Program-made: the position numbers and the translations under genes
The notes under the pieces: generated by a model
The model's input: the letters and a program-made list of their open reading frames with translations, nothing else
Databases searched by the model: none
What the model was told of the DNA's origin: nothing
Shown: positions 8,758 to 17,228 of the stretch, piece after piece
How positions within the stretch are numbered: position 1 is the first letter of the stretch
How the letters are laid out: every line of letters starts with the position of its first letter
Assembly (NCBI RefSeq): GCF_040605455.1
Contig: NZ_JBEXCV010000002.1
Coordinates: 82,502 to 146,501, forward strand
Direction: 5' to 3'
DNA length: 64,000 nucleotides
From: Embleya sp040605455
GTDB taxonomy: Bacteria; Actinomycetota; Actinomycetes; Streptomycetales; Streptomycetaceae

Positions 8758-9500
8758 GGGGCCCCTCCGGTCTTGGCTGGTGCCGCGTCCGCGTTGCCCG
8801 TGTTGAGCACGACGATGGAGAACCTGCCCTCGGCCACCTGAAGCGCCAGTACCGGACCGTCCTTGGCGGGCACCGCGACGTCCAGGACGGACTTGCCGGA
8901 ACTCGCACTCGAGTCCGCGGTGCCGGAGCGGATCACCGTGGCCGCGGTGGTGATCGGCTGCGCGGGCGCGGCGTTGGCGTTGCCACCGGCCACGGGCACC
9001 GCCGTCACGACCAGGATCCGGGTGCCGGGCGTGACCCGCTGTACCGGCATCTTGGTCCCGTCCACGGCGATCGGGACGAGCGTCTCGCCCGGCTGGATCG
9101 CGATCCGCTCGGTGACCTGATCCGACGTCAACAAGGTGCCCGCGCGCAGCTCGACGGCCGCGCGTTTGCCCACGATGACGGCCTTGGAGCCGGATCCGAT
9201 CGGGCGCAGGCCCGGGGCGTCGTTGATCTCCACGACCCGCAGGTCGTCGGCGGCGATCGTCTGGCCGTAGGGCACCGTGCGCGCGACCGCGAGCACGGGC
9301 ACGCGCTTGTCGCCCATGTGATAGAACGCCGCCGAGCCGAGTCCACCGGCCGCGATCAGCGCGACCGAGAGCGCGATGAGCGCCGGCCGCCGGCGTCTGG
9401 CACCGAGGCTGCGCGTAGGCGTGACCGGCATCGCACCGGCGGCCGCGCCCTGCGGCACGACGCCGTTGCCCGATGGCCGTTCCGTCGCTGCCTTCACCAC
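8754..9500 (-). CDS. SAF-domain protein, CpaB/RcpC-like pilus assembly protein
   Basis: First gene of the Tad operon. A basic N-terminus and one membrane helix (PALIALSVALIAAGGLGSAA) are followed by a SAF domain (VPVLAVARTVPYGQTIAADD, then GKRAAVELRAGTLLTSDQV). CpaB/RcpC proteins are periplasmic or exported components of Flp pilus machines. I chose the GTG at 9500, preceded by GGGGGCGGAG; an in-frame GTG at 9590 would add 30 residues that do not look coding. The product is about 248 residues and its stop overlaps the next start. Confidence 0.75.
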   Translation of the reverse strand: MVKAATERPSGNGVVPQGAAAGAMPVTPTRSLGARRRRPALIALSVALIAAGGLGSAAFYHMGDKRVPVLAVARTVPYGQTIAADDLRVVEINDAPGLRPIGSGSKAVIVGKRAAVELRAGTLLTSDQVTERIAIQPGETLVPIAVDGTKMPVQRVTPGTRILVVTAVPVAGGNANAAPAQPITTAATVIRSGTADSSASSGKSVLDVAVPAKDGPVLALQVAEGRFSIVVLNTGNADAAPAKTGGAP

Positions 9501-10100
9501 CGGCTCCGCCCCCTTGCTCTGCCGGGTCCACCCAGGTTCCGTGCGGACCGTGATCCACTTCGGAGCTACCGCTCGTATCTTCCACCACACACACTGTCAG
9601 GTGAATGGTGAACCGCCCGAAAACAGTCGCCGAAGTTGATCATTCGAAGCTTTTCGTAGCGACTTCCCACCACGTCAACCAGCACGATCGCGGACGCCAT
9701 ATGACGAACCCGACCCCACCAAAGATCACGGGCAAGCATCTCGTTCCGGACATCGAACGGGCCCCACGATGGTCCCGAAACGAGGCGCTCCGCAAGCACT
9801 TTCGGGCAATTGTTGGCCGGCCGAGTTCTGCGCGCACCGTGATCGCCCGGACGTGATAACACACTGCCACCCGACGCTGCGAACCGTACTCGACACGCTG
9901 CGTGGGCATGCGCGGGGCCTCGGCGGCGAATCCGGCGAAGGGGTGGAAGTATCGTCAAATTGCTTAGGCGCCTGTGGCGGTGGGGAGTTCGGGGGTCGAG
10001 GGCATATCGGCTGCTGAGAGCGGCCGGGTCTCAAACGATCTCGTCCAGGGCGGCCTCGTCGCCGACCGACTCGACGAGTACGCTCCCGCCGTCGGCGACC
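9501..10100. other. Intergenic region upstream of the Tad operon, no gene seen
   Basis: About 600 bases between the Tad operon, transcribed leftward, and the 3' end of a leftward P450 gene. Base composition is more AT-rich than the surroundings between about 9550 and 9760, consistent with a promoter for the Tad operon. Short frames here have no recognisable domain, and I cannot place a confident -10/-35. Confidence 0.4.
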
Positions 10101-11390
10101 TCAGGTCCTGCGGCGGACGGCCGTCACCGGGAGGTGCCCCGGGCGGGGCAGCGCGCTCGTCCTCGGGCGGGACGGCTTACCGGGCGCGGGTTGGAGCTGC
10201 CACCCGGCCGACACGGTCGCGACGGTGGTCACGATCTGGGCCAGGAACAGGTGTTCGCCGATGCATCGGTGCACACCCGCGCCGAACGGCATGTACACGC
10301 CGCGCACATGCCCGCGATAGCCCGGCTCGGCCCATCGGTCCGGGTCGAAGCACTCCGGCTCCGGAAACAGCCCGGCATCCCGGTGCAGCGCATGATGGCT
10401 GTACAACACGTCGCTGCCACTCGGGATGTGATGTCCCATCACGTCCACGTCGCGATTGGCCCGGCGAACCACCAGCCAGGGCGCGTACAACCGAAGCGTC
10501 TCGTCGACAACACACCTTGTATATCCGAGGGCCCCGATGTTCTCGGCGGTCACCGGTCCGCCTGCCAACACCTCGTCCAGCTCGGCGTGCAGGCGTTTGC
10601 GCACGTGCTCGTGCCGACCGATCTCGTAAAATACCCACGAAAGAGTGGCATTCGTGTTGTCGTTGCCGGCGATCAGCAACGACACCACCTCGTCGCGCAC
10701 CAGTTCGGGCGACATGTCCATGCGCGCGAACTCGCCGAGCAGACCCGTACCCGCGCCGGCGTCCACGGCCGAGGCGATCGCCGCACGCAACCGGCGCCCC
10801 GTCTCGGCGAACCGCCGGTTGCCGGGTGTGGGCAACTGCCGAGCCCACTCCGGCAACACGGTGCGGGTGAACACCTCCTGGATGAACACCGGCAGCGACC
10901 GCCGTACCTCGGCCACGGCCGCGTCGGCCGCCGGGTTCTCACCGAAGATCAACCGGCCGAGCGTGCCGAGCCCGAGTTCGCTCATCTCCCGATCGAGCGC
11001 GAGCGTGGACCCGGGCAGCCATTGCGCGCTCGCCTGTTCGGCCTGGCGGCGGATCAGCTCAACGTATCCGCCGATCCGCGACCGCTGGAACGCGGGCTGC
11101 AGGGTCCGCCGTTGGCTTCGGTGCAGGGGCCCGTCGGATGCCGCGAGACCGTCCCCGATGTGCAACCTGGCCTGCTTGAAGAACCCGTCCCGCTCGATGG
11201 TGTCCGCGTGTTCGACCAGGACACACCGAACGAGGGCGGGGTCGTTGAGGACGTACAACTCCTTCGGCCCGACCCGGATCCGCACGATCGGCCCGTGGGC
11301 ACGCAGCGACGACACGAAGTCCCAGCGACCGCGCAGCAGCGCCGGGGTGTGGCCGAGCAGCGGAACTGCGCCCGGGGCGATCGGGACCAC
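10101..11390 (-). CDS. Cytochrome P450
   Basis: A 429-residue P450, a haem-thiolate monooxygenase. The haem-binding loop is FGAGVHRCIGEHL with the ligand Cys, the ExxR motif is ETLR in DETLRLYAPW, and the PERF-like region is CFDPDRW. The I-helix reads AGNDNTNATLSW: the acid of the acid-alcohol pair is present as Asp, but the next residue is Asn where Thr is usual, with Thr one position on. The GTG at 11390 follows AAGGAG. Total length and the YGRH-like C-terminus resemble actinobacterial P450s of secondary metabolism or fatty-acid type; no ferredoxin or reductase gene is adjacent, so the substrate cannot be inferred. Confidence 0.92.
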   Translation of the reverse strand: MVPIAPGAVPLLGHTPALLRGRWDFVSSLRAHGPIVRIRVGPKELYVLNDPALVRCVLVEHADTIERDGFFKQARLHIGDGLAASDGPLHRSQRRTLQPAFQRSRIGGYVELIRRQAEQASAQWLPGSTLALDREMSELGLGTLGRLIFGENPAADAAVAEVRRSLPVFIQEVFTRTVLPEWARQLPTPGNRRFAETGRRLRAAIASAVDAGAGTGLLGEFARMDMSPELVRDEVVSLLIAGNDNTNATLSWVFYEIGRHEHVRKRLHAELDEVLAGGPVTAENIGALGYTRCVVDETLRLYAPWLVVRRANRDVDVMGHHIPSGSDVLYSHHALHRDAGLFPEPECFDPDRWAEPGYRGHVRGVYMPFGAGVHRCIGEHLFLAQIVTTVATVSAGWQLQPAPGKPSRPRTSALPRPGHLPVTAVRRRT

Positions 11391-11598
11391 GTGGCGACTC
11401 CTTGGGTCCTTGGGATTGCACGGCGTGCCGAGCGTATTGGACGCGCCTTCGAAGACGCAGCGTCGGTTGGCGCCGGGAGTATCGGGTTTTGGGGGCGTGT
11501 GGCGGGTCTGGGGGGTGGGCGTAGGCCGGGGCCGGAAACGTGTCTTCCGGATGTCGGAGTTGGCGAAGGGCGTGCCGGGTTCCCGGGTCGACCGGTGC

Positions 11599-11964
11599 CT
11601 ACCGCGTCGAGCGGCTTACCGGTGCGTGCTCTTTCAGGGCGTCGGCTCTGGGTCGGTCCACGTACGGCTTGCCCGGGGTGACCACGCCGGCCCGGCCGGG
11701 CCCGGGCGCCCGGACCTTGCGCGGCGCGACCGGCTCGAGGTCGTCCACGGTCGGCCGGTCCGAAATTGCGGTCGGCATCGGAGCGGAGCGTTCGCCGGGT
11801 TCGACCGAAGTCAGCGAGGCGGGCGCCGGCTTCGGTTCGTCCGCATCCGAAGCGGGGGCGACGCCCGCCCAGGCGCCCAGCGCGATGCCGACGGTCGCGA
11901 GTACAGCCCCGACCGGCCCTGCCCGGCGTATGGTCCGGCCGGGCGCCCGGTCCTGACGGTTCAT
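11599..11964 (-). CDS. Small secreted or membrane-anchored protein, unknown function
   Basis: A 121-residue product starting at ATG 11964 after AAGGAG. It has a basic N-terminus (MNRQDRAPGRTIRR), a hydrophobic helix (GAVLATVGIALGAWAGVAPA) that could be a signal peptide or anchor, and a Pro/Arg-rich disordered remainder. No family is recognised. It sits upstream of the P450 in the same direction, 208 bases away, with no sign of coupling. It could be a short exported protein or a low-constraint gene. Confidence 0.45.
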   Translation of the reverse strand: MNRQDRAPGRTIRRAGPVGAVLATVGIALGAWAGVAPASDADEPKPAPASLTSVEPGERSAPMPTAISDRPTVDDLEPVAPRKVRAPGPGRAGVVTPGKPYVDRPRADALKEHAPVSRSTR

Positions 11965-12234
11965 CACGTATGTACTCCTTCGCTTTCGCCGCCGTCGGGC
12001 CACGAACGGACCCGGACTTCACTGAAGAGACACACGGCCGCCCATCGACCCGCGTTGCACCCTGCGCCCACCTCGGACACGTGCGAAACATCTCCGAGGC
12101 TCGGTGCAACCCGAAGCCGCCGAACCACGTATCTCCTCGGTGACAGGTCCCTCGAAATACAGGCAAACAGGCGCCCGGCACCGGCCGTGCGTCCCTGCGT
12201 GCGTGGCACGGGGTCCGGTGAGGAGGAGATCACG

Positions 12235-12285
12235 GTGCGCGACCCCCGCGACCACCCCCTGGCAACCCCGCTGCCGAACGCGTGA
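12235..12285 (+). CDS. Possible 16-residue leader peptide coupled to the sigma factor gene
   Basis: A GTG at 12235 follows the very strong ribosome site AGGAGGAG (12221-12228). It opens a 16-codon frame (VRDPRDHPLATPLPNA) whose TGA at 12283-12285 overlaps the GTG start of the sigma factor gene at 12282 as GTGA. The sigma factor itself has no ribosome site of its own, so its translation probably depends on re-initiation after this peptide. It is visible only as an arrangement of signals; that the peptide is made is inference. Confidence 0.45.
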   Translation: MRDPRDHPLATPLPNA

Positions 12286-12791
12286 GGGACGCCGCCCGTG
12301 AACGGGAGTTCCGCGAGTACGCCGAGGCCCGGCAGGCCCAACTGCGCCGGTCGGCCTATCTGCTGTGCGGCGACTGGCACGAGGCGCAGGACCTCACCCA
12401 GACCACGCTGATGAAGATGTACACGGCCTGGGGCCGGCTGCGTCGGGACGGCAACCTGGACGCATACGCGCGAGTGGTGATGACCCGCACGTACATCGAC
12501 CAGCAGCGCAAGGGCCGTTGGCGGGAGGAGCCGGTCGACGAACTCCCGCAGCGGCCGAACGGCGAGTCCTCGTCGCCGGACCTGCGACTGACCCTGCGGG
12601 CCGCGCTGCTCCGGTTGCCGCCGCGCTACCGGGCCGTGCTCGCCCTGCGATTCTGGGAGGACTGGAGCGTCGAACAGACGGCGGAGGCGCTGCGGATCAG
12701 CACGGGAACGGTCAAGAGCCAGAGCGCGCGCGGCCTGAACCGGCTGCGCGAACTCGTCGGCGAGCACATGTGGGAGCTGTCCGAGCGGTGA
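12282..12791 (+). CDS. SigE-family RNA polymerase sigma-70 factor (ECF)
   Basis: A 169-residue group IV sigma factor. Region 2 is visible as FREYAEARQAQLRRSAYLL and DWHEAQDLTQTTLMKMY, and region 4 as LPPRYRAVLALRFWEDWSVEQTAEAL followed by the helix-turn-helix ISTGTVKSQSARGLNRLR. The pattern matches the actinobacterial SigE/SigM-like (TIGR02983) family. The GTG at 12282 is embedded in the leader-peptide stop. The next gene, a single-pass membrane protein, begins immediately after it and is a likely partner, perhaps an anti-sigma factor. Confidence 0.9.
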   Translation: MRDAAREREFREYAEARQAQLRRSAYLLCGDWHEAQDLTQTTLMKMYTAWGRLRRDGNLDAYARVVMTRTYIDQQRKGRWREEPVDELPQRPNGESSSPDLRLTLRAALLRLPPRYRAVLALRFWEDWSVEQTAEALRISTGTVKSQSARGLNRLRELVGEHMWELSER

Positions 12792-12799
12792 GGCCGGCC

Positions 12800-13264
12800 A
12801 TGAACGATCGCGACATGTTCCAGCTGATCCTGGATCAACCCGAGCCCGACTTGCCGAGCGTGGTGGACGCGGCCGTCGCGGGCGGTCGCCGGGCGCGTCG
12901 ACGCCGCCGCGTGGTGACGCTGGGCACCGGCGCGGCCGTGTTGGCGATCGCCGGCGCGGGCCTGTTCCTGACCCCATCGAATCCGGAGCGAGTGGGCCCC
13001 GCGGCGCCCGTCCCGCCGGCCACGACCGCGGTGACCGGCCGGCCGACGCCGGATTCCGTGGCGCCCAGCGTCGCCGCGACGTCCTCCGCCGAGGCCCAGC
13101 CAACGAAGGAGAAGGACGATTCGCGCGCCGACGCGTCCGGCTTGCCCGAAGAGGAGCCGACGATGGCGACCGAGCCGCACGATCCGCCGCAGGTACCGAC
13201 CCAGGACTCCCGGACAATCGAGTGCCTGGCCACCAGGACGGGCAAATGCCCACCATCAACCTGA
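12800..13264 (+). CDS. Single-pass membrane protein downstream of the sigma factor, possible anti-sigma factor
   Basis: A 154-residue protein: about 40 cytoplasmic residues, an RRARRRRR stop-transfer run, one helix (VVTLGTGAAVLAIAGAGLFL) and a Pro/Thr/Glu-rich exterior ending with two Cys. The ATG at 12800 lies nine bases after the sigma stop; a GTG at 12788 would overlap that stop as GTGA. The topology and position fit an anti-sigma regulator of the SigE-like factor, but no ZAS zinc motif is present, so the role is inferred from context only. Confidence 0.6.
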   Translation: MNDRDMFQLILDQPEPDLPSVVDAAVAGGRRARRRRRVVTLGTGAAVLAIAGAGLFLTPSNPERVGPAAPVPPATTAVTGRPTPDSVAPSVAATSSAEAQPTKEKDDSRADASGLPEEEPTMATEPHDPPQVPTQDSRTIECLATRTGKCPPST

Positions 13265-13384
13265 AGTTGACGGTTTGTCACACGTGGATCACACCGATCG
13301 TCACCCACCGATCACGCCGCAATCGCGCGCCCGGCCCCTAATCTGATCCCGGATCATTTCGTCCGGAGGGAAGAGAGGCCCGGC

Positions 13385-13675
13385 GTGAACAGCACGGACC
13401 CGTGGACCGTGGATCGCATCGCGCATGCGCTCCCACACCCCGAAGCCCGCCACGAATTCCTGCGACTGGTACACCTGACGCCGATCGGCGATTTGCCCGG
13501 TCTACTGGCCCGCTACACGCAGGCCGCGGAAGAGCTGATCGCCGGGTTGCCGCACGCGCGCGCGCTCGCGACACAGGTACGGGCCACCGGCAAGGACCCG
13601 GACCTCGACGAGGTGGACGAGGAAATCGTCCGCAAGTGGATCGCACGCGGCCGAGCGCAAAGCAGTGCCGCGTGA
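13385..13675 (+). CDS. Hypothetical protein, first of a coupled small-gene pair
   Basis: A 96-residue, mostly helical, acidic protein starting at GTG 13385 with GGAGGG-type ribosome site upstream. It has no membrane segment or known motif; residues 40-60 resemble a dimerising helix (LLARYTQAAEELIAGL). Its TGA overlaps the GTG of the next gene (GTGA), so the two products are probably made in equal amounts. The size, coupling and order resemble toxin-antitoxin pairs, with this one in the antitoxin position. I do not recognise the family. Confidence 0.55.
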   Translation: MNSTDPWTVDRIAHALPHPEARHEFLRLVHLTPIGDLPGLLARYTQAAEELIAGLPHARALATQVRATGKDPDLDEVDEEIVRKWIARGRAQSSAA

Positions 13676-13917
13676 CGTGGCGCCCGAGGATCGGCATCGA
13701 GCATCAAGAGGTCATCGACCGCTTCCCCGAGACCACGCTGAACCACTGGGGACTGCTGCTGTACAAGCTGGTCTGCGACCCGTACACGGCCACCGTCCGC
13801 TACGGCGAGGACGACCGCATCGTCCGCACCGCAGCAGCGGGGCCCTTGATCGTGGTGGTACTACTCAACGAGGGGACGACGACCGTTACCGTGCTGCAGG
13901 TCGTGCACTTGGGTTGA
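13672..13917 (+). CDS. Hypothetical protein, second of a coupled small-gene pair
   Basis: An 81-residue protein beginning at GTG 13672 inside the stop of its partner. It has a short helical start, then beta-strand-rich sequence (TATVRYGEDDRIVRT, PLIVVVLLNEGTTTVTVLQVVHL) that vaguely recalls the RelE/ParE fold, where the last strands carry the active site. The key RelE basic residues are not evident, so this is topology only. Its 3' end overlaps the convergent small secreted-protein gene by 32 bases. Confidence 0.5.
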   Translation: MTWRPRIGIEHQEVIDRFPETTLNHWGLLLYKLVCDPYTATVRYGEDDRIVRTAAAGPLIVVVLLNEGTTTVTVLQVVHLG

Positions 13918-14182
13918 CCCGGTGCTTCCCGCCGCCCGGCACGCAGTAGTGGTCGGCCACTTCCCCCATCACGCCTTCGTGCCGCTGGCGGCGCACCGAC
14001 GGTGCAGCGGTACGACTGTCATGGTTGGCACGCTTGGCCTGCTTGGCCTCCGGGTCGAGTACCCGACAGACCTTGCGGACCTGTGGGTGCTGACCGGGAA
14101 TCGCGTAGGCGGAAGCCACTCCCGCGAACGCGAGACCGAAACATGCCACAACCATGATCGCTGTCTTACGGATCCTGCTCAT
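13886..14182 (-). CDS. Small secreted protein, unknown function
   Basis: A 98-residue product with a clear Sec signal peptide (MSRIRKTAIMVVACFGLAFA, cleavage expected after ASAYA) and a basic mature part carrying two Cys (KVCRV and HYCVPGG) that may form a disulphide. It is encoded opposite the 3' end of the preceding gene. No ribosome site stands out ahead of the ATG at 14182. No family recognised. Confidence 0.45.
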   Translation of the reverse strand: MSRIRKTAIMVVACFGLAFAGVASAYAIPGQHPQVRKVCRVLDPEAKQAKRANHDSRTAAPSVRRQRHEGVMGEVADHYCVPGGGKHRVNPSARPAAR

Positions 14183-14235
14183 TCGGCAGAAGATAGCGGA
14201 GCCGGCGCCGGCACACTAACCACCATCGCGAACGA

Positions 14236-15260
14236 ATGACGCCGAGCGGGAAAAGAACACCCCGCCACCGTCGTCCACTCCGTTCACACCGCCCCCACAC
14301 CCACCTCCCGCCCGGCCACCCGATACGCACCGTCGCGCTACCGCCCGTTCCTCCACCGGCCCCCGGCGACACCACACGCCTCCCGCGCCCGAAGGTCGCT
14401 TGGCCGGCGATTGCGACGGCTCGGGTGAGAGGGACGCGCGGCTCACGCATCCGGGGCCGCGCGGCGGCACGTCGCGCACGAGCGGGGCGGCTGCGTGTCC
14501 GGTCAGAGCGGCCGCCTCATGACTCACACCGCCCGAGGTCTCAGCGTCCCGCCCCCCGAAACCTGCCACCTGCCACCTGCCACCTGCCACCTGCACAGCG
14601 GCTCGCGATCACGAACCGAGCAGGGCGGGTGCGCGTCCCATCGGAGCAGCCCGACGACCTGCAACTCAAACCACCCGAGACCTCCACGGCCCACCGCCCA
14701 AAACCTGCCGGCCGCCACCTCCGTACCACCCGCACAACAACTCGCGATCACGCACCACCTGCCGCGCACCACTCCCGAAGCGCGGCCCCGAGCAACGCCT
14801 CGACCATTCCCCCGCCGCCGTCCGCCGCCCTGCGGCTCCGCGGACCGAAGAACGCGCGGATCGCCAAGCCGCCGGTCCCGGCCCATGGATCAAAGGTCGT
14901 CGTCGTGGATCGGCCGGGCCAGGTCCGCCCTGTCGCCCCCTGCACACCCACCCACACCGCCGGGCCCCCAAGCCCCCAGGCCCCCAAGCGCCGCACCACG
15001 CCCACGCCCACAGCCAGACCCACACATCCACATCCACACACCGCAGCCGGCATCCAGCTCGGCCACGGCGCCCCCGACCCCACCCCCCATCACCCACACG
15101 GCCCCGCGCCAACCAACCACCCGACAACCACACCACCGGACACCAACACCCCCAAGGACCAGGGAGATCTCCCTCCGGCAGAGCCCATCCGAAACGCCCA
15201 CCGACCCTCTCGACCATCCAGTCGGGTGGTTGATCAACCGCCCCTCCGCCTAAGCTGCCG
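14236..15260. other. C-rich, strand-asymmetric region without a convincing gene
   Basis: About 1 kb in which the plus strand is very rich in C and A (runs such as CACCCACACC and CCCCAAGCC) and correspondingly poor in G. All long frames through it are Pro/Arg/Thr- or Gly/Trp-rich and look like composition artefacts, with no ribosome site, domain or codon-position signal. It contains a heptamer repeat at 14561. The 3' end leads into the promoter region of the Mrr-like gene at 15298. Confidence 0.5.
14561..14594. repeat. Heptamer tandem repeat ACCTGCC, about five copies
   Basis: Units begin at 14561, 14568, 14575, 14582 and 14589, the last truncated by one base. The array is perfect. It lies in geneless C-rich sequence, so replication slippage variation would be tolerated. 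Confidence 0.85.
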
Positions 15261-15297
15261 CCCGCTCCGCCGTAGGTAGCCACCGGAGGGATCCCCT

Positions 15298-15858
15298 ATG
15301 CCCCGAACCCCCGTCCACGCCAAACTCCGCGGCCGGGCCATAGTCCTGCTGGTCGTCGTCCCCGCTGTCGCACTGCGCGACCTGTTCGAATTCCTCGGCA
15401 TTACCGGCATCGACGCATGGCTGGCCACCGCCGCCTCCCTGGCCCTCCTGTGCGCAGTCGTACACCTCGCCAACTCGACCCTCGACGACCGCGCCGATCA
15501 CCCGGACGACCGCGACTTCGAACTGCAGATCGCCGATCTCTGCCGCCGCGACGGCCTCCTCGCCGTCCAAGTCGCCCGGGACGCCCACATCAAGGCCTAC
15601 CTCCCCAATGGCAGCCTCGTCCTCATCCGCAGCGGCCCCACCGACCACAAGGTCCACCCCCTGGACCTCCACGACTTCATCGGCACGGCCCACCACGACC
15701 ACCAGGCCGACATCCCGGTATTCATCACCCTCCACGGATTCACCCCGGAGGCCCGCGAGTTCGCCCAGTACCACGGCATCGTCCTACTCGACCAACCACG
15801 CCTGAACCAATGGCAACAGGGCCACGGCCTGACCACTTTCGTCGGCACCACCCACTGA
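15298..15858 (+). CDS. Mrr-like restriction-endonuclease-fold membrane protein
   Basis: A 186-residue protein with two N-terminal membrane helices (VLLVVVPAVALRDLF and WLATAASLALLCAVVHL) and a C-terminal domain with the Mrr_cat signature: LQIADLCRRDGLLAVQVARD, then PVFITLHGFTPEAREFA and GIVLLDQPRLNQW. Mrr-type nucleases carry D...(Q/E)xK; here the strand where QxK is expected reads LVLIRSG, so the catalytic lysine is not visible. It may be an inactive or membrane-anchored nucleic-acid binding relative. ATG at 15298 follows CCGGAGGG. It stands alone between geneless regions. Confidence 0.65.
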   Translation: MPRTPVHAKLRGRAIVLLVVVPAVALRDLFEFLGITGIDAWLATAASLALLCAVVHLANSTLDDRADHPDDRDFELQIADLCRRDGLLAVQVARDAHIKAYLPNGSLVLIRSGPTDHKVHPLDLHDFIGTAHHDHQADIPVFITLHGFTPEAREFAQYHGIVLLDQPRLNQWQQGHGLTTFVGTTH

Positions 15859-16085
15859 CCCCCACCCCATCCCGGACCCCCAACCCCACGCCCACCGGCC
15901 CGGACCTGCATCACCACCCACCACGTCCCACGATCACGCAATAGCCACCGCTTTGCCCCCGCCGAGTGGCTCAATCCCCCTACGTGCAGTGATCTTACGA
16001 AGACGCTTACGACTCACCCGATCAAGTGCAATGATGCTTCGGATCACGCGTTGAGCACCGAACTCCGAAGATCGCAACTGCGGGG

Positions 16086-17180
16086 GTGGCAGTTTTGGCC
16101 GGACCAAACAAGACCCAACTCCCGGCAACCCTCCTGGCAGCCCTAACCGCCGCCACCCTCCTGACCGGCACCACAGCCTGCTCCGCCGACAAAAAACCCA
16201 AAGATCCAAAAATTAGTCAAGCGTCACCAAAAACGGCAGCTGCGCCACTCCAGCCTCCGTCGGCCTCCAAGAGCGCGATCGCCACGGCACCGCCGATCAG
16301 CGATGCCGAAGGCACCAGCACTTCGCAGAGTTACTTTGAAGCAAGCAAGAAGGCGCGATCGGCGCGCGATGTCCGTGCACTTTCTGAAATCGAAACTGGC
16401 TCATTGCTTGAGATATCCACCGCCCGCCTGGAGCGAATTCTCAAATACGGCGACAACATTGGCAACGACGAAGACCTGGCCACGAACAGCAACATCCATG
16501 TAGCCGCACCACAAGGAGCGCCTCCCGGAGACAACAGGTGGCTTCTTTCAGTGGGCCGTCAGACGATTGGAAAGCAATCCCGAGGCTCCCTTGGAATTCT
16601 TCGCCAAGAGCAAGGTACCGGCCCCTGGAAGATGTCTTTTCTCGCATTCACAGATGTCGGCAAGGATTTTCCCATCGTCTCCCAGATCGCCACGGCGGAA
16701 GGCAAAGGATCCGGAGCGCCAACGGACATCTACTACGGGGAAGAGATCTGTCGAGATTTCGCAAACTACCTGGACAGCGGTTCAACCACAACAAACTGGG
16801 GACCGAAGGCAAAGGCAGTAATTCAGGAGGATCGCACCAACAAACACAACACAGAAGCACTGGCGAAGGGTGGGGCGGCCACTTTCAAGACCGAAATCCG
16901 AGACGGCGACAAAGTGCCCGCATGGAAAACTTCCGATGGAGGAAAATTGGTCATGTGCACCACACGGTCCTCTTCCAACCTCACGGCCGGATCTACGCCA
17001 ATCACGGTTACGAATAGCCAAAGTTTCCAAAATCTGAACGGCAGAACCACCAAGTGGAAGACCCTGAATGTAGTCAACGTCGGCATGACGGTTTTCAAGG
17101 TCCCGGCAACATCGGATTCTCCGATTGACATCGTTGCCGACTCCGTTCGTTCGCTTTCAACCGACGGCACCCCGGCCTGA
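16086..17180 (+). CDS. Putative lipoprotein, low-GC, partner of the secreted protein downstream
   Basis: A 364-residue lipoprotein: signal peptide with lipobox LTGTTAC near residue 32, a Lys/Ala/Pro-rich linker, then an alpha/beta domain (residues 80-360) containing Cys at EEICRDF and VMCTTRS. Base composition is clearly lower in GC than its neighbours, with many AAA, AAT and ATT codons, suggesting transfer. GTG at 16086 is the longest reasonable start, and a TTG nine bases on is possible. The next gene follows 48 bases later with its own promoter-like hexamer. Function unknown. Confidence 0.65.
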   Translation: MAVLAGPNKTQLPATLLAALTAATLLTGTTACSADKKPKDPKISQASPKTAAAPLQPPSASKSAIATAPPISDAEGTSTSQSYFEASKKARSARDVRALSEIETGSLLEISTARLERILKYGDNIGNDEDLATNSNIHVAAPQGAPPGDNRWLLSVGRQTIGKQSRGSLGILRQEQGTGPWKMSFLAFTDVGKDFPIVSQIATAEGKGSGAPTDIYYGEEICRDFANYLDSGSTTTNWGPKAKAVIQEDRTNKHNTEALAKGGAATFKTEIRDGDKVPAWKTSDGGKLVMCTTRSSSNLTAGSTPITVTNSQSFQNLNGRTTKWKTLNVVNVGMTVFKVPATSDSPIDIVADSVRSLSTDGTPA

Positions 17181-17186
17181 CTCTTT

Positions 17187-17192
17187 TATAAT
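17187..17192 (+). promoter_or_regulatory. Possible -10 hexamer TATAAT before the secreted-protein gene
   Basis: A perfect TATAAT sits 37 bases before the ATG at 17229 and just after the stop of the lipoprotein gene. No good -35 (TTGACN) is present at 16-18 bases, so this is only a partial match. Confidence 0.35.
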
Positions 17193-17228
17193 CTGCTGCA
17201 CCCCGAAGATGCTCGTCAGGGAGGATTC

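Noticed and set aside
9605..9856. An 83-residue rightward frame in the region before the Tad operon
   Set aside because: No ribosome site, no recognisable family, and it lies in an AT-richer probable promoter region.
14236..15279. A long rightward Pro/Arg-rich frame
   Set aside because: No ribosome site or domain; composition follows the C-rich strand.
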